Source: Ewingella sp049889095 (GTDB lineage: Bacteria; Pseudomonadota; Gammaproteobacteria; Enterobacterales; Enterobacteriaceae). From it: a stretch of 64,000 nt of DNA. Every line of letters starts with the position of its first letter. Position 1 is the stretch's first letter. Positions 8,390-17,903 of the stretch are shown in pieces. Location of the stretch: the NCBI GenBank assembly GCA_049889095.1, contig JBLJFK010000003.1; one strand, written 5' to 3'. Both the position numbers and the translations under genes were made by a program. Under the pieces are notes generated by a model, which made no database searches, was not told the origin of the DNA, and saw nothing but the letters and a program-made list of their open reading frames with translations.

Positions 8390-9334
8390 TTACTCGGTGT
8401 ATTCAACCACCAAACGACGCGGCGCAATGCGTCCATCATCGTCAATCTCACCGACGCCGATGAACTTACGCTCTTCGCCCTCGGTGATGCGCACCATACC
8501 TGACGTTGGGGCACCCGAAGCCTGAACCGGTTGGCCCTGCTTCACGTAGCCTGCCACGACAGGTAGAAGATTCACCTCTGGGAAGTCCTCACAGGCACTG
8601 TCCATCGGTAATAACAGAGGATCCAGCAACAGGCGCGGCTCAATACCTTCAACTTCAGCCTGTGCGATCAACTCGTGCAGTTTCTCCATCGTAACCATCC
8701 TTTCGGCAGGATAGGCCGCAACCTGAACACGACGAAGATAGGTTACGTGCGCCCCACAACCGAGCTTCTCACCCAGGTCATCCACAATTGTGCGGATATA
8801 AGTCCCTTTTGAGCAGTGAATTTCCAGCTCAACGTCGACCCCTTCCCAGCGAATGAATTTCAGTTCATACACGGTGATCGGGCGGGACTCACGCGGAACG
8901 TCGATACCCTGACGGGCGTACTCATACAGTTTTTTCCCTTCATATTTCAAAGCTGAATACATTGAAGGGATCTGCTGAGTTTCTCCACGAAAACTCTCGA
9001 GCGAATCATCAAGTTGCTGCTGCGTAAAGTTGACGTCGCGTTCAGAGATAATCTGCCCTTCCGCATCAGAGGTATCCGTGCGTTGTCCCATGCGGGCAAC
9101 GACCAGATAACGTTTATCTGAATCTAACAGGAAGCGGGAGAACTTAGTGGCTTCGCCCAAACAAAGCGGCAACATACCGGTGGCCAGAGGATCAAGGGCA
9201 CCAGTGTGTCCTGCACGGTTGGCGTTATAAAGACGTTTTACTTTTTGCAGTGCATCGTTAGAGGACAGCCCAAGGGATTTATCCAACAACAGTACGCCGT
9301 GGATATCACGGCCGCGGCGGCGTGGGCGACTCAT
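8390..9334 (-). CDS. truB: tRNA pseudouridine(55) synthase
   Basis: A 314-residue enzyme that makes pseudouridine 55 in the T-loop of tRNAs. The catalytic motif GHTGALDPLATGMLP is present with the nucleophile Asp48. The family N-terminus (RGRDIHGVLLLDK) and C-terminal PUA-like domain are intact. Its ATG overlaps the rbfA stop codon by one base (TAATG), which implies translational coupling inside the metY-nusA-infB-rbfA-truB operon. Confidence 0.98.
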   Translation of the reverse strand: MSRPRRRGRDIHGVLLLDKSLGLSSNDALQKVKRLYNANRAGHTGALDPLATGMLPLCLGEATKFSRFLLDSDKRYLVVARMGQRTDTSDAEGQIISERDVNFTQQQLDDSLESFRGETQQIPSMYSALKYEGKKLYEYARQGIDVPRESRPITVYELKFIRWEGVDVELEIHCSKGTYIRTIVDDLGEKLGCGAHVTYLRRVQVAAYPAERMVTMEKLHELIAQAEVEGIEPRLLLDPLLLPMDSACEDFPEVNLLPVVAGYVKQGQPVQASGAPTSGMVRITEGEERKFIGVGEIDDDGRIAPRRLVVEYTE

Positions 9335-9747
9335 TATACTTCCTCGTCGTCGCCTGCAGCTGAACGACGTTCAGCATCGTTCCGCACGACGTTAGTCACC
9401 AGGTTAGACATACGCATGCCTTCAACCAGTGAGTTGTCGTAAGCAAAAGTCAGCTCAGGAACAACACGAAGACGCATCGCTTTACCGATCAGCGTACGAA
9501 TGAAACCAGACGCATCCTGCAGAGCTCTGATGCCATTTTTAACACGATCGGGGTCCTGATTATCGGTGGTCAGAACATCAAGGAAAGTGACGAACACTTT
9601 GGCATATGCCAGGTCACGGGACACTTCAACGCCAGAAACGGTGGCCATGCCCACGCGCGGATCTTTCACTTCACGTTGTAAAATAATGGCGATTTCTTTT
9701 TGCATCTCCTGAGAGACACGCTGGGTACGACTAAATTCTTTTGCCAT
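9334..9747 (-). CDS. rbfA: 30S ribosome-binding factor A
   Basis: A 137-residue small-subunit maturation factor that binds the 16S rRNA 5' helix region and is needed at low temperature. The sequence follows the family from MAKEFSRTQRVSQEMQKEI through a KH-like fold with VSGVEVSRDLAYAKVFVTF. It lies between infB and truB in the usual order and shares one base with truB. An 8-bp GC hairpin in the infB-rbfA gap may modulate its expression. Confidence 0.97.
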   Translation of the reverse strand: MAKEFSRTQRVSQEMQKEIAIILQREVKDPRVGMATVSGVEVSRDLAYAKVFVTFLDVLTTDNQDPDRVKNGIRALQDASGFIRTLIGKAMRLRVVPELTFAYDNSLVEGMRMSNLVTNVVRNDAERRSAAGDDEEV

Positions 9748-9781
9748 GATAGGACTCCTTCAGACAATTTCCAGACAAAGA

Positions 9782-9801
9782 GGGGGGCCTCAAGGCCCCC
9801 C
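9782..9801 (-). other. GC-rich hairpin between infB and rbfA
   Basis: The perfect 8-bp stem GGGGGGCC / GGCCCCCC with a four-base loop lies in the 81-bp gap. Only TCTTTG follows on the transcribed strand, so full termination is unlikely. A partial attenuator or a barrier to 3' exonucleases is more plausible. Confidence 0.5.
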
Positions 9802-9828
9802 AACTGGATATAAACGACGTCGCTAAGA

Positions 9829-12516
9829 TTACGCGATGGTGCGTTTGATCTCGATGATTTCGAAGACTTCGATCACATCGCCAGCACGCACATCGTTGTA
9901 GTTCTTCACGCCGATACCACATTCCATGCCGTTACGAACTTCAGCAACGTCATCTTTGAAGCGGCGCAGGGATTCCAGCTCGCCTTCGTAGATCACCACG
10001 TTGTCACGCAGTACACGGATTGGGTTGTTACGCTTAATCATACCTTCAGTAACCATACAGCCGGCAATTGCACCGAATTTCGGTGACTTGAACACGTCAC
10101 GAACTTCAGCCAGACCAATGATTTGCTGTTTGTATTCTGGCGCCAACATACCGCTCATTGCCTGTTTCACTTCGTCAATCAGGTTGTAGATAACGGAGTA
10201 GTAACGCAGATCCAGGCTTTCATTTTCGACAACACGACGGGCTGACGCATCAGCACGAACGTTGAAGCCGAGGATGATAGCGCGTGAAGCCGCTGCCAGC
10301 GTTGCGTCGGTTTCAGTGATACCACCTACGCCCATGCCGACAATCTTGACTTTAACTTCGTCAGTTGACAGAGCTTGCAATGCGTCAGAAATCGCTTCGC
10401 AAGAACCCTGCACGTCAGATTTCAGCACGATGTTAAGTTCAGAAACTTCGCCTTCGGTCATGTTAGCAAACATGTTTTCCAGTTTAGATTTCTGCTGGCG
10501 AGCCAGTTTCACTTCGCGGAATTTACCTTGACGGTAAAGCGCCACTTCACGAGCTTTTTTCTCATCACGTACAACGGTAACTTCATCACCCGCAGCAGGA
10601 ACACTGGACAGACCCAACACTTCCACTGGAATAGAAGGACCGGCAGACATAATGTCACGGCCCATTTCATCACGCATTGCACGAACGCGGCCGTATTCGA
10701 AGCCACAAAGAATGATGTCGCCTTTGTTCAGAGTACCTTCCTGAACCAATACGGTAGCAACAGGACCACGACCTTTATCAAGGAAGGATTCAATCACTAC
10801 ACCGTTTGCCATGCCGCTGCGAACCGCTTTTAGTTCAAGAACTTCAGCTTGCAGCAAGATTGCGTTCAACAGTTCATCAATGCCCGTGCCCGCTTTCGCA
10901 GATACGTGGATGAACTGAGACTCGCCGCCCCACTCTTCCGGCATAACGCCGTACTGAGAGAGTTCGGTACGAACGCGATCTGGATCAGCGTCAGGCTTAT
11001 CAATTTTGTTAACAGCCACCACGATTGGAACACCCGCAGCTTTCGCATGCTGTACGGCTTCGATGGTTTGTGGCATCACGCCATCATCGGCTGAAACAAC
11101 CAGAACCACGATGTCAGTCGCCTTGGCGCCACGAGCACGCATTGAAGTAAATGCGGCGTGTCCCGGTGTATCCAGGAAGGTGATCATGCCGTTTTCAGTT
11201 TCAACGTGATAAGCACCGATGTGCTGCGTAATACCGCCCGCTTCGCCCGCAGCCACTTTCGTTGAACGAATGTAGTCAAGCAGAGAGGTTTTACCATGGT
11301 CAACGTGACCCATGATAGTCACTACCGGAGCACGCGACTCAGCAGCAGTTGACGCACCGGTATCACGGTCACTCATCAGCGCTTCTTCAAGCTCGTTTTC
11401 ACGACGCAGGATAACTTTGTGACCCATTTCTTCAGCAACCAGCTGAGCTGTTTCCTGATCAATGACCTGGTTGATGGTGGCCATTGCACCCAGTTTCATC
11501 ATGGTTTTGATGACCTGAGAGCCTTTAACTGCCATTTTGTTAGCAAGTTCGGCAACTGTAATGGTTTCACCCACTACAACATCACGGTTCACAGCAGCAA
11601 CTGGCTTGTTGAAGCTCTGTTGCAGCGTGCTTGGCTTACGTTTGCCTTTACGACCAACGGCACGCGCTTCTTCGCGATCTGCTTTAGATTCAGACAGTTT
11701 ATTGCCTTTCTTCTGCTTGGTCGCTTTGCCACCGCGGGTACGGCTTCGACGTTCGCCTTCAACTTTAGCGTCATTTTCGTCTTCAGCTGCACGGGCGTGC
11801 GTAGAAGTGGTGACATGATAGTCAGCAGATTCTGATTCGCTTGGCGCAACAACTTCAGTCCAAACGCCAGAGTCAGCCATTTTACGGGCCTCTTCTGCAA
11901 TGCGTTTAGCATTTTCTTCTAGTTTGCGTTGAGCTTCTTCTTCCGTTTTGCGTTTCAGCTCTGCGGCTTCAGCTTCACGGCGTGCTTTATCTGCCTGAGC
12001 TGGTTTGATTGCTTCATCTGTATGTTGATTTGTCACTTTGTCTTTTTCCGCTTGTTCGCGCTTAGCTTTTTCGGCGGCCTCACGTTTGGCTTGCTCTTCG
12101 GCGGCGCGCTTCGCTTTTTCCTGAGCTTCGCGCTGGGCTTGCTCTGCTATTGCACGCTGTGCCTGTTCTTCCGCTTCACGCTTCGCCTGCTCTTCCGCTT
12201 CGGCCTGGGCAACTTCTGCTTCGGTCATATCACGTTTAACATAAGTGCGTTTCTTGCGGACTTCGATTTGCACCGATTTACTCTTCCCGCCGGTGCTCGG
12301 AATATTCAGTGTACTACGCGTTTTGCGTTGTAACGTCAGTTTGTTTGGAGCACTACCGTTTTCACGGTTCAAGTGCGCCAGCAAGGTTTCTTTTTCTTGC
12401 TGGGTGACAGAGTCAGCTTCAGACTTGTCGATCCCTGCATCAGCAAATTGCTGTACCAGGCGATCAACCGGAGTTTGAATCTCTGCTGCCAGCGATTTTA
12501 CGGTTACATCTGTCAT
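9829..12516 (-). CDS. infB: Translation initiation factor IF-2
   Basis: An 895-residue GTPase that brings initiator tRNA to the 30S subunit and promotes subunit joining. It has an N-terminal IF2-N module (MTDVTVKSLAAEIQTPVDRL), a long charged Ala/Glu/Lys/Arg-rich linker (about residues 110-215), a second IF2-N module (VAELANKMAVKGSQVIKTMM), then the G domain (GHVDHGKT near residue 400, NKIDKPDADPDR) and C-terminal domains ending near FEIIEIKRTIA. E. coli also makes shorter forms from internal starts; I did not locate these here. It follows nusA in the operon. Confidence 0.98.
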   Translation of the reverse strand: MTDVTVKSLAAEIQTPVDRLVQQFADAGIDKSEADSVTQQEKETLLAHLNRENGSAPNKLTLQRKTRSTLNIPSTGGKSKSVQIEVRKKRTYVKRDMTEAEVAQAEAEEQAKREAEEQAQRAIAEQAQREAQEKAKRAAEEQAKREAAEKAKREQAEKDKVTNQHTDEAIKPAQADKARREAEAAELKRKTEEEAQRKLEENAKRIAEEARKMADSGVWTEVVAPSESESADYHVTTSTHARAAEDENDAKVEGERRSRTRGGKATKQKKGNKLSESKADREEARAVGRKGKRKPSTLQQSFNKPVAAVNRDVVVGETITVAELANKMAVKGSQVIKTMMKLGAMATINQVIDQETAQLVAEEMGHKVILRRENELEEALMSDRDTGASTAAESRAPVVTIMGHVDHGKTSLLDYIRSTKVAAGEAGGITQHIGAYHVETENGMITFLDTPGHAAFTSMRARGAKATDIVVLVVSADDGVMPQTIEAVQHAKAAGVPIVVAVNKIDKPDADPDRVRTELSQYGVMPEEWGGESQFIHVSAKAGTGIDELLNAILLQAEVLELKAVRSGMANGVVIESFLDKGRGPVATVLVQEGTLNKGDIILCGFEYGRVRAMRDEMGRDIMSAGPSIPVEVLGLSSVPAAGDEVTVVRDEKKAREVALYRQGKFREVKLARQQKSKLENMFANMTEGEVSELNIVLKSDVQGSCEAISDALQALSTDEVKVKIVGMGVGGITETDATLAAASRAIILGFNVRADASARRVVENESLDLRYYSVIYNLIDEVKQAMSGMLAPEYKQQIIGLAEVRDVFKSPKFGAIAGCMVTEGMIKRNNPIRVLRDNVVIYEGELESLRRFKDDVAEVRNGMECGIGVKNYNDVRAGDVIEVFEIIEIKRTIA

Positions 12517-12540
12517 GCTGTTCCTTCCTGCTACAGTTTA

Positions 12541-14028
12541 TTACGCATTGTCGCCAAACCAGCAGATATTGCGTGCGGCCATGATAAGTTCACCAGCCTG
12601 TGCGTCGCTAAGACCTTCAATATCTGCTAGATCGTCAACACCTTGCTCGGCAAGATCTTCCAGCGTACAAACCCCTTGTGCAGCCAGTTTAAATGCCATA
12701 CTACGTTCCAGACCCGCCAGGTTCAGCAAATCATCAGCAGGCTTATTATCGCCGAGACTTTCTTCCTGAGCCAAGGCCAGGGTAGTCAATGCTTCTTTTG
12801 CACGTTCGCGCAGCGCATCTACCGTGTCTTCGTCCAGACCATCGATTTCAAGCAATTCTTTCATTGGCACATAAGCCAATTCTTCAAGCGTTGAGAAACC
12901 TTCTTCTACCAAGACGGTGGCGAAATCTTCATCGATAGCCAGATACTTGGTGAAAGTTGCGATAGCGGCATGTGCCTCGGCCTGATGTTTGGCCTGCAGG
13001 TCATCCGCAGTCATAACGTTTAATTCCCAGCCGCTTAACTGAGAGGCTAAACGTACGTTCTGACCATTACGGCCAATCGCCTGTGCCAGATTGCTGGCTT
13101 CAACGGCGACATCCATTGTGTGTTTGTCTTCATCAACTACGATAGATGCCACATCGGCAGGTGCCATGGCGTTGATGACAAACTGTGCGGGATTATCATC
13201 CCATAATACGATATCAATACGCTCGCCACCTAATTCGCTGGAAACAGCCTGAACTCGGGCACCACGCATACCGACACAAGCACCGACTGGGTCGATACGT
13301 TTGTCGTTGGTTTTCACAGCAATTTTAGCACGGGAACCCGGATCGCGGGCAGCGGCTTTAATTTCAATCAACTCTTCACCAATTTCTGGCACTTCGATGC
13401 GGAACAATTCGATCAGCATCTCATTGCGTGAACGGCTGACGAAAAGCTGAGCACCGCGAGCTTCCGGACGCACATCATAAAGCACACCGCGAATACGGTC
13501 ACCAGAACGGAAGTTCTCACGCGGAAGCATATCTTCGCGCAGAATAACGGCTTCAGCATTGCTGCCTAAGTCGAGAGCGATACTGTCACGGTTAACTTTC
13601 TTAACGATACCGGTAACGATCTCACCCTGCTGCTCGCGGAACTGCTCAACAACCATTGCACGTTCGGCTTCGCGTACTTTCTGTACGATAACCTGCTTCG
13701 CGGTTTGAGTGGTGATTCGGTCGAAAGTAACAGATTCAATCTGATCTTCGATGTAACCACCTAGTTCGATAGACGGATCTTCGTATTGAGCAGCTTCGAT
13801 CGTGATTTCACGGGTCGGTTGCGTAACTTCGCTAACGGCAACCCAACGGCGGAAGGTATCAAAGTCACCGGTTTTACGGTCGATCGTGACGCGGACTTCA
13901 ATTTCCTGTTCGTACTTTTTCTTAGTCGCTGTCGATAACGCAGTTTCCAGCGCTTCAAAAATCTTCTCGCGCGGGAGGGATTTTTCATTAGAAACCGCTT
14001 CTACAACAGCCAGAATTTCTTTGTTCAT
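12541..14028 (-). CDS. nusA: Transcription termination/antitermination factor NusA
   Basis: A 495-residue RNA polymerase-binding factor acting in pausing, termination and antitermination. The N-terminal domain starts MNKEILAVVEAVSNEKSLPR. S1 and two KH domains follow (GSRAKIAVKTNDKRIDPVGA and QAIGRNGQNVRLASQLSGW), then two acidic helix-hairpin-helix repeats (for example LDEDTVDALRERAKEALTT and IEGLSDAQAGELIM). The ATG at 14028 gives exactly the E. coli length; an in-frame extension of six codons is not needed. It lies between rimP and infB in the conserved operon. Confidence 0.98.
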   Translation of the reverse strand: MNKEILAVVEAVSNEKSLPREKIFEALETALSTATKKKYEQEIEVRVTIDRKTGDFDTFRRWVAVSEVTQPTREITIEAAQYEDPSIELGGYIEDQIESVTFDRITTQTAKQVIVQKVREAERAMVVEQFREQQGEIVTGIVKKVNRDSIALDLGSNAEAVILREDMLPRENFRSGDRIRGVLYDVRPEARGAQLFVSRSRNEMLIELFRIEVPEIGEELIEIKAAARDPGSRAKIAVKTNDKRIDPVGACVGMRGARVQAVSSELGGERIDIVLWDDNPAQFVINAMAPADVASIVVDEDKHTMDVAVEASNLAQAIGRNGQNVRLASQLSGWELNVMTADDLQAKHQAEAHAAIATFTKYLAIDEDFATVLVEEGFSTLEELAYVPMKELLEIDGLDEDTVDALRERAKEALTTLALAQEESLGDNKPADDLLNLAGLERSMAFKLAAQGVCTLEDLAEQGVDDLADIEGLSDAQAGELIMAARNICWFGDNA

Positions 14029-14049
14029 CCTAGTTGCCTCATCCAAACT

Positions 14050-14502
14050 TTAAAAGTGGGGTACCAGATTCGCTTTCTGGATGTTGCTCAGCGCGAACAC
14101 TTCATCTTTGCCGTCAACAGTAACCGTGATCATTTCGCCTTCGACAGCTTTAATTATTCCCTGCCATTTACGACGGTTCTGCATAGCCATTCGCAATACC
14201 ACGCTCACCTCTTCACCGAGAAAACGTTGGTAATGTTCAGCGGTAAACATCGGGCGATCGAGGCCAGGAGAGGAAACTTCCAGGTTGTAAGCCACAGTGA
14301 CCGGGTCTTCGACATCCAGTACCGCACTAACCTGGTGGCTGACATCAGCACAACTATCAACTGTGATCCCGTCTTCACTATCAATATAGATGCGTAGCGT
14401 CGATTGGCGAGCTCTTACGAACTCGATACCTACCAGTTCAAAGCCCAAAGCTTCAACCGGTGCTGAAATCATCTCTGTTAATTTTTGTTCTAATGTGGAC
14501 AA
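14050..14502 (-). CDS. rimP: Ribosome maturation factor RimP
   Basis: A 150-residue factor for 30S subunit maturation. I take the TTG at 14502 as the start because it gives the E. coli start (MSTLEQKLTEMI) and is preceded by GGGGGTGGG; a GTG six bases upstream is an alternative. The open frame runs on upstream, but that stretch crosses two terminators and is not coding. rimP is the first protein gene of the metY-nusA-infB operon and begins only about 18 bases after a terminator, so its expression depends on readthrough. Confidence 0.95.
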   Translation of the reverse strand: MSTLEQKLTEMISAPVEALGFELVGIEFVRARQSTLRIYIDSEDGITVDSCADVSHQVSAVLDVEDPVTVAYNLEVSSPGLDRPMFTAEHYQRFLGEEVSVVLRMAMQNRRKWQGIIKAVEGEMITVTVDGKDEVFALSNIQKANLVPHF

Positions 14503-14519
14503 GCCCACCCCCAAGACAT

Positions 14520-14540
14520 AAAAAAAGGGCCTAATAGCCC
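14520..14540 (-). terminator. Second terminator in the metY-rimP leader
   Basis: The stem GGGC / GCCC is followed on the minus strand by seven Ts and lies directly before the rimP start. The stem is short, so partial termination is expected. Confidence 0.7.
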
Positions 14541-14573
14541 AGTGATTTTGCTGCCAGTTATTATTGTAAAATA

Positions 14574-14598
14574 ATAAAAAACCCCGATAAATCGGGGC
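14574..14598 (-). terminator. First terminator after metY
   Basis: The 7-bp stem CCCCGAT / ATCGGGG is followed by about seven Ts on the minus strand. It would release the metY tRNA precursor, with readthrough feeding rimP-nusA-infB. Confidence 0.85.
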
Positions 14599-14744
14599 TT
14601 TATGAAACTGGACCCTGTTTGCCGCATAGCGGCGTCGGTTCAACTTTCGAAAGTGTTATTTTCAAATTGAAGCTTTCAAACAGAAGCTGCAGAACATCAC
14701 AGGAAGATACTGAAAGTCTATTTGAAATAAACACTTAGGGAAAG

Positions 14745-14821
<77 letters not shown>

Positions 14822-14837
14822 TCCGAAAACGTGGCAA

Positions 14838-14866
14838 ATAATACGCCGATAACCGCTCAAAAGCAA
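14838..14866 (-). promoter_or_regulatory. metY-rimP-nusA operon promoter
   Basis: On the minus strand -35 TTGCTT (14861-14866) and -10 TATTAT (14838-14843) are separated by 17 bp, placing the start a few bases before the metY 5' end. Confidence 0.7.
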
Positions 14867-14880
14867 ATTATCACAAAGAT

Positions 14881-14967
14881 TGGTACCGAGGACGGGACTT
14901 GAACCCGTAAGCCCATTCGGGCACTACCACCTCAAGGTAGCGTGTCTACCAATTCCACCACCCCGGC
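14881..14967 (-). tRNA. leuU: tRNA-Leu (anticodon GAG)
   Basis: An 87-base type II tRNA with a long variable arm and encoded CCA. The anticodon loop CTTGAGGT reads GAG. It lies downstream of secG, as leuU does in E. coli, and is probably cut from a secG-leuU transcript. Confidence 0.96.
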
Positions 14968-15068
14968 ACTTTTTTTTTCACAATCGCTTTTACTGTCCAA
15001 GCATAAGCAATTGATTGAAAAGCTTACTTCCACTTCCTAGCGAGAAAAGTCACATCTAAAGCTACAGA

Positions 15069-15407
15069 TTAGTGAGGAACGTCACTGTTTGGCGCCGAAG
15101 GAGCCGCTGGTGCAGTTGTAGTCTGCTCAGTTTTCGCTGGCTGACCTAAATTTTCCCACTCACTACCTTGTTGACCCTTATGTGTACTCATATTCCCAAG
15201 GATCAGACTGATCACAAAGAAAAGTGCTGCCAAAACAGCTGTCGTACGGGTCATGAAGTTACCGGAACCACTCGAACCGAACACTGTGCCAGAAGCACCT
15301 GCCCCGAAAGAGGCTCCCATATCAGCACCTTTACCTTGTTGCAGCATAACCAGAGCAACAAGCCCGATAGCCACTATAAGGAAAATCACCAGAAGAGCTT
15401 CGTACAT
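15069..15407 (-). CDS. secG: Preprotein translocase subunit SecG
   Basis: A 112-residue inner-membrane protein with two transmembrane segments (about residues 3-22 and 54-72). A Gly/Ser-rich cytoplasmic loop (GADMGASFGAGASGTVFGSS) joins them and the tail is Thr/Pro-rich. It associates with SecYE and aids SecA-driven export. It is upstream of leuU on the same strand. The next upstream gene, glmM, is separated by 255 bp containing a hairpin. Confidence 0.96.
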   Translation of the reverse strand: MYEALLVIFLIVAIGLVALVMLQQGKGADMGASFGAGASGTVFGSSGSGNFMTRTTAVLAALFFVISLILGNMSTHKGQQGSEWENLGQPAKTEQTTTAPAAPSAPNSDVPH

Positions 15408-15601
15408 AGTAGTACCTGTATCCTTGCGGGTTCACCGCGTAACGATTGCTTCTCACCAATTTAGTAGGTTTTCAACGACCCACTGAAGCGGGTGTGAATA
15501 CTAACCAAAGGTGTATGGTGACGCAAGAGCAATTTGAAGAGGATTGTTTGTTTGCGGAAAAAAACGCCAAAAGCAGTATAACTGCCGTGTCAGGATGGGT
15601 T

Positions 15602-15632
15602 GTGGGCCCTTTTTTGCAATGAAAAGGCCCAC
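15602..15632 (-). other. Hairpin between glmM and secG
   Basis: The inverted repeat GTGGGCC / GGCCCAC, extended by TTTT/AAAA with a single-base bulge, lies 31 bases past glmM. No uridine run follows the stem on either strand, so its action as a terminator is doubtful. Confidence 0.45.
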
Positions 15633-15662
15633 ACTCGTCTTAATCCTCCGATTTATAACCGG

Positions 15663-17003
15663 TTATATTTTGGACGTTTTTACAGCATCAGCGATGCGGT
15701 TAGCGAGCATCTCGACGAGTGCACCATCTTCACCTTCAACCATGACCCGAATGAGTGGCTCAGTGCCTGATTTACGCAACAGCACTCTACCGCGTCCGGC
15801 CAGTTGCTTCTCGACCTCTGCGGTGACCTGCTTCACTTCTTCGGTTTCGAGCGGATCGTGTTCACCACTAAAGTGCACGTTTATCAGGATTTGCGGCAGC
15901 AATTTCATGCCACTGCACAGATCCTGCAGGCTCATGTGATTACGCACCATCGCGGTCAGAACTTGTAAACCGGCGACAATACCGTCTCCGGTAGTGGTTT
16001 TGTCCAGCAGGATCACGTGCCCAGAGTTTTCGGCACCAATGCGCCAGCCCTTCTCTTGCATTTTTTCAAGCACATAACGGTCACCCACTTTAGCGCGGAC
16101 AAATGGAATACCCAGCTGTTTTAACGCCAACTCCAGACCCATATTGCTCATCAACGTACCGACAGCCCCGCCCTTAAGCTGGCCCTGACGCAGTCCCTCA
16201 CGGGCAATAATATAGAGAATTTGATCCCCGTCGACTTTGTTACCTTCATGGTCAACCATGATCAGACGGTCACCATCACCATCAAATGCCAGACCTACAT
16301 GCGCCTTTTCTGCCAACACGCGTTGCTGCAACTGACGGACATCAGTCGCACCGCACTCTTCATTGATGTTCATGCCGTCTGGCTCGCAGCCAATCGCAAT
16401 CACTTGGGCACCCAGCTCACGCAACACGCTTGGCGCGATGTGGTAGGTGGCGCCATTGGCGCAGTCAACGACAATTTTCAGACTATTTAGATTCAGCTCA
16501 CTTGGGAAAGAACCTTTGCAAAATTCGATATAACGCCCTGCCGCATCGACGATACGGCTGGCTTTCCCTAATTCTGCAGACTCCACGCAGGTCAGAGGTT
16601 TCTCCATTTCAGCTTCAATCGCCTCTTCAACATTATCGGGTAATTTAGTGCCATCGATAGTGAAGAATTTGATGCCATTGTCGTAATAAGGATTGTGCGA
16701 TGCAGAGATAACGATACCCGCCTCTGCACGGAAAGTGCGTGTCAGGTATGCCACCGCAGGCGTTGGCATGGGACCGGTGAACGAGGCTGAAAGGCCCGCA
16801 GCTGCCAGACCAGCCTCCAGTGCCGATTCAAGCATATAGCCCGAAATGCGCGTATCTTTGCCAATGATCACTTTGCGGGAACCGTGGCGCGCCAGCACCT
16901 TGCCAGCCGCCCAACCGAGTTTCAATACAAAATCTGGCGTGATCGGGCTGTCGCCAACTTTGCCGCGAATGCCATCTGTACCAAAGTATTTACGGTTGCT
17001 CAT
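15663..17003 (-). CDS. glmM: Phosphoglucosamine mutase
   Basis: A 446-residue enzyme converting glucosamine-6-phosphate to glucosamine-1-phosphate for UDP-GlcNAc, the precursor of peptidoglycan and lipopolysaccharide. The phosphoserine loop GIVISASHNP is near residue 102, the metal-binding DGDGDR near 241, and the C-terminal RKSGTEPLIRVMVEG phosphate-binding loop is intact. Its ATG overlaps the folP TGA by four bases (ATGA), so the two are coupled within ftsH-folP-glmM. Confidence 0.98.
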   Translation of the reverse strand: MSNRKYFGTDGIRGKVGDSPITPDFVLKLGWAAGKVLARHGSRKVIIGKDTRISGYMLESALEAGLAAAGLSASFTGPMPTPAVAYLTRTFRAEAGIVISASHNPYYDNGIKFFTIDGTKLPDNVEEAIEAEMEKPLTCVESAELGKASRIVDAAGRYIEFCKGSFPSELNLNSLKIVVDCANGATYHIAPSVLRELGAQVIAIGCEPDGMNINEECGATDVRQLQQRVLAEKAHVGLAFDGDGDRLIMVDHEGNKVDGDQILYIIAREGLRQGQLKGGAVGTLMSNMGLELALKQLGIPFVRAKVGDRYVLEKMQEKGWRIGAENSGHVILLDKTTTGDGIVAGLQVLTAMVRNHMSLQDLCSGMKLLPQILINVHFSGEHDPLETEEVKQVTAEVEKQLAGRGRVLLRKSGTEPLIRVMVEGEDGALVEMLANRIADAVKTSKI

Positions 17004-17845
17004 AATTTATATTCATCCCTTGCTGAAAGTGTTGCCTCGACAATGCGCATCGCCTCGACTGTTTCTTTTACATCATGCACTCTGATTATTTGCGCACCCT
17101 GCATTGCGGCAATGACCGCGCAGGCTACGCTGCCCGTAATCCGCTGTTCAGGCGGAACCCGGAGTAACTGTCCTATCATCGCTTTTCTCGACATTCCCAC
17201 AAGTAATGGCAGGCCAAACTGGTGGAACTCAGCCAGTCGGGCAAGAAGCTGATAATTATGGGTCAAATCTTTACCGAAACCGAAGCCCGGGTCGAGCAAC
17301 AATTTATTTTTAGGAATCCCGGCACTCACACAGCGTGCAATTTGCTCACTAAAGTAGGTAGTCACCTCGTGAATAAGGTTCTCATAATGCGGGGCATGCT
17401 GCATGTTTTTTGGCTGCCCCTGCATGTGCATTAAACATACAGGCAATCCCGTTGAGGCCGCCGCAGCGAGGGCTCCCGGCTCTTGTAAAGAGCGGATGTC
17501 ATTGATCAAATGAGCCCCTGCGTTAGCTGCTTGCAGGATCACTGCAGCTTTAGAGGTATCAACTGAGATCCATACATCCATTCGACGGCTGATCGCTTCA
17601 ACAACAGGAACTACTCTTGTAATCTCTTCATCTTCACTGACTTCAGCCGCTCCCGGCCGGGTTGATTCACCACCAATATCTAAAATAGTGGCCCCCGCGT
17701 CGATCATAGACTGCGCATGTTTTAATGCAAGATCGAGACGATTATGACGTCCTCCATCGGAAAAAGAGTCAGGCGTAACATTGAGGATCCCCATAACCTG
17801 CGGGAAAGTGAGGTCGAGTGAATCGCCCCTGGAAGTAAGCTGCAT
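17000..17845 (-). CDS. folP: Dihydropteroate synthase
   Basis: A 281-residue TIM-barrel enzyme joining p-aminobenzoate to dihydropterin pyrophosphate in folate synthesis; it is the sulfonamide target. The signature blocks VMGILNVTPDSFSDGG, GGESTRPGA and LLDPGFGFGK are present, as is the C-terminal IIRVHDVKETVEA. The ATG at 17845 yields the E. coli-like N-terminus. The frame stays open for about 90 more codons upstream, but that stretch crosses the ftsH terminator and the end of ftsH and is not coding for this protein. Confidence 0.97.
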   Translation of the reverse strand: MQLTSRGDSLDLTFPQVMGILNVTPDSFSDGGRHNRLDLALKHAQSMIDAGATILDIGGESTRPGAAEVSEDEEITRVVPVVEAISRRMDVWISVDTSKAAVILQAANAGAHLINDIRSLQEPGALAAAASTGLPVCLMHMQGQPKNMQHAPHYENLIHEVTTYFSEQIARCVSAGIPKNKLLLDPGFGFGKDLTHNYQLLARLAEFHQFGLPLLVGMSRKAMIGQLLRVPPEQRITGSVACAVIAAMQGAQIIRVHDVKETVEAMRIVEATLSARDEYKL

Positions 17846-17903
17846 GCTGGATTCCTGCCTATCGATTCTAAGATATATTCTGTATTGCTTCAGTAATATG
17901 TAT

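Noticed and set aside
14503..14643. In-frame extension of rimP to 197 residues
   Set aside because: It runs through two transcription terminators; the TTG start at 14502 gives the known 150-residue protein.
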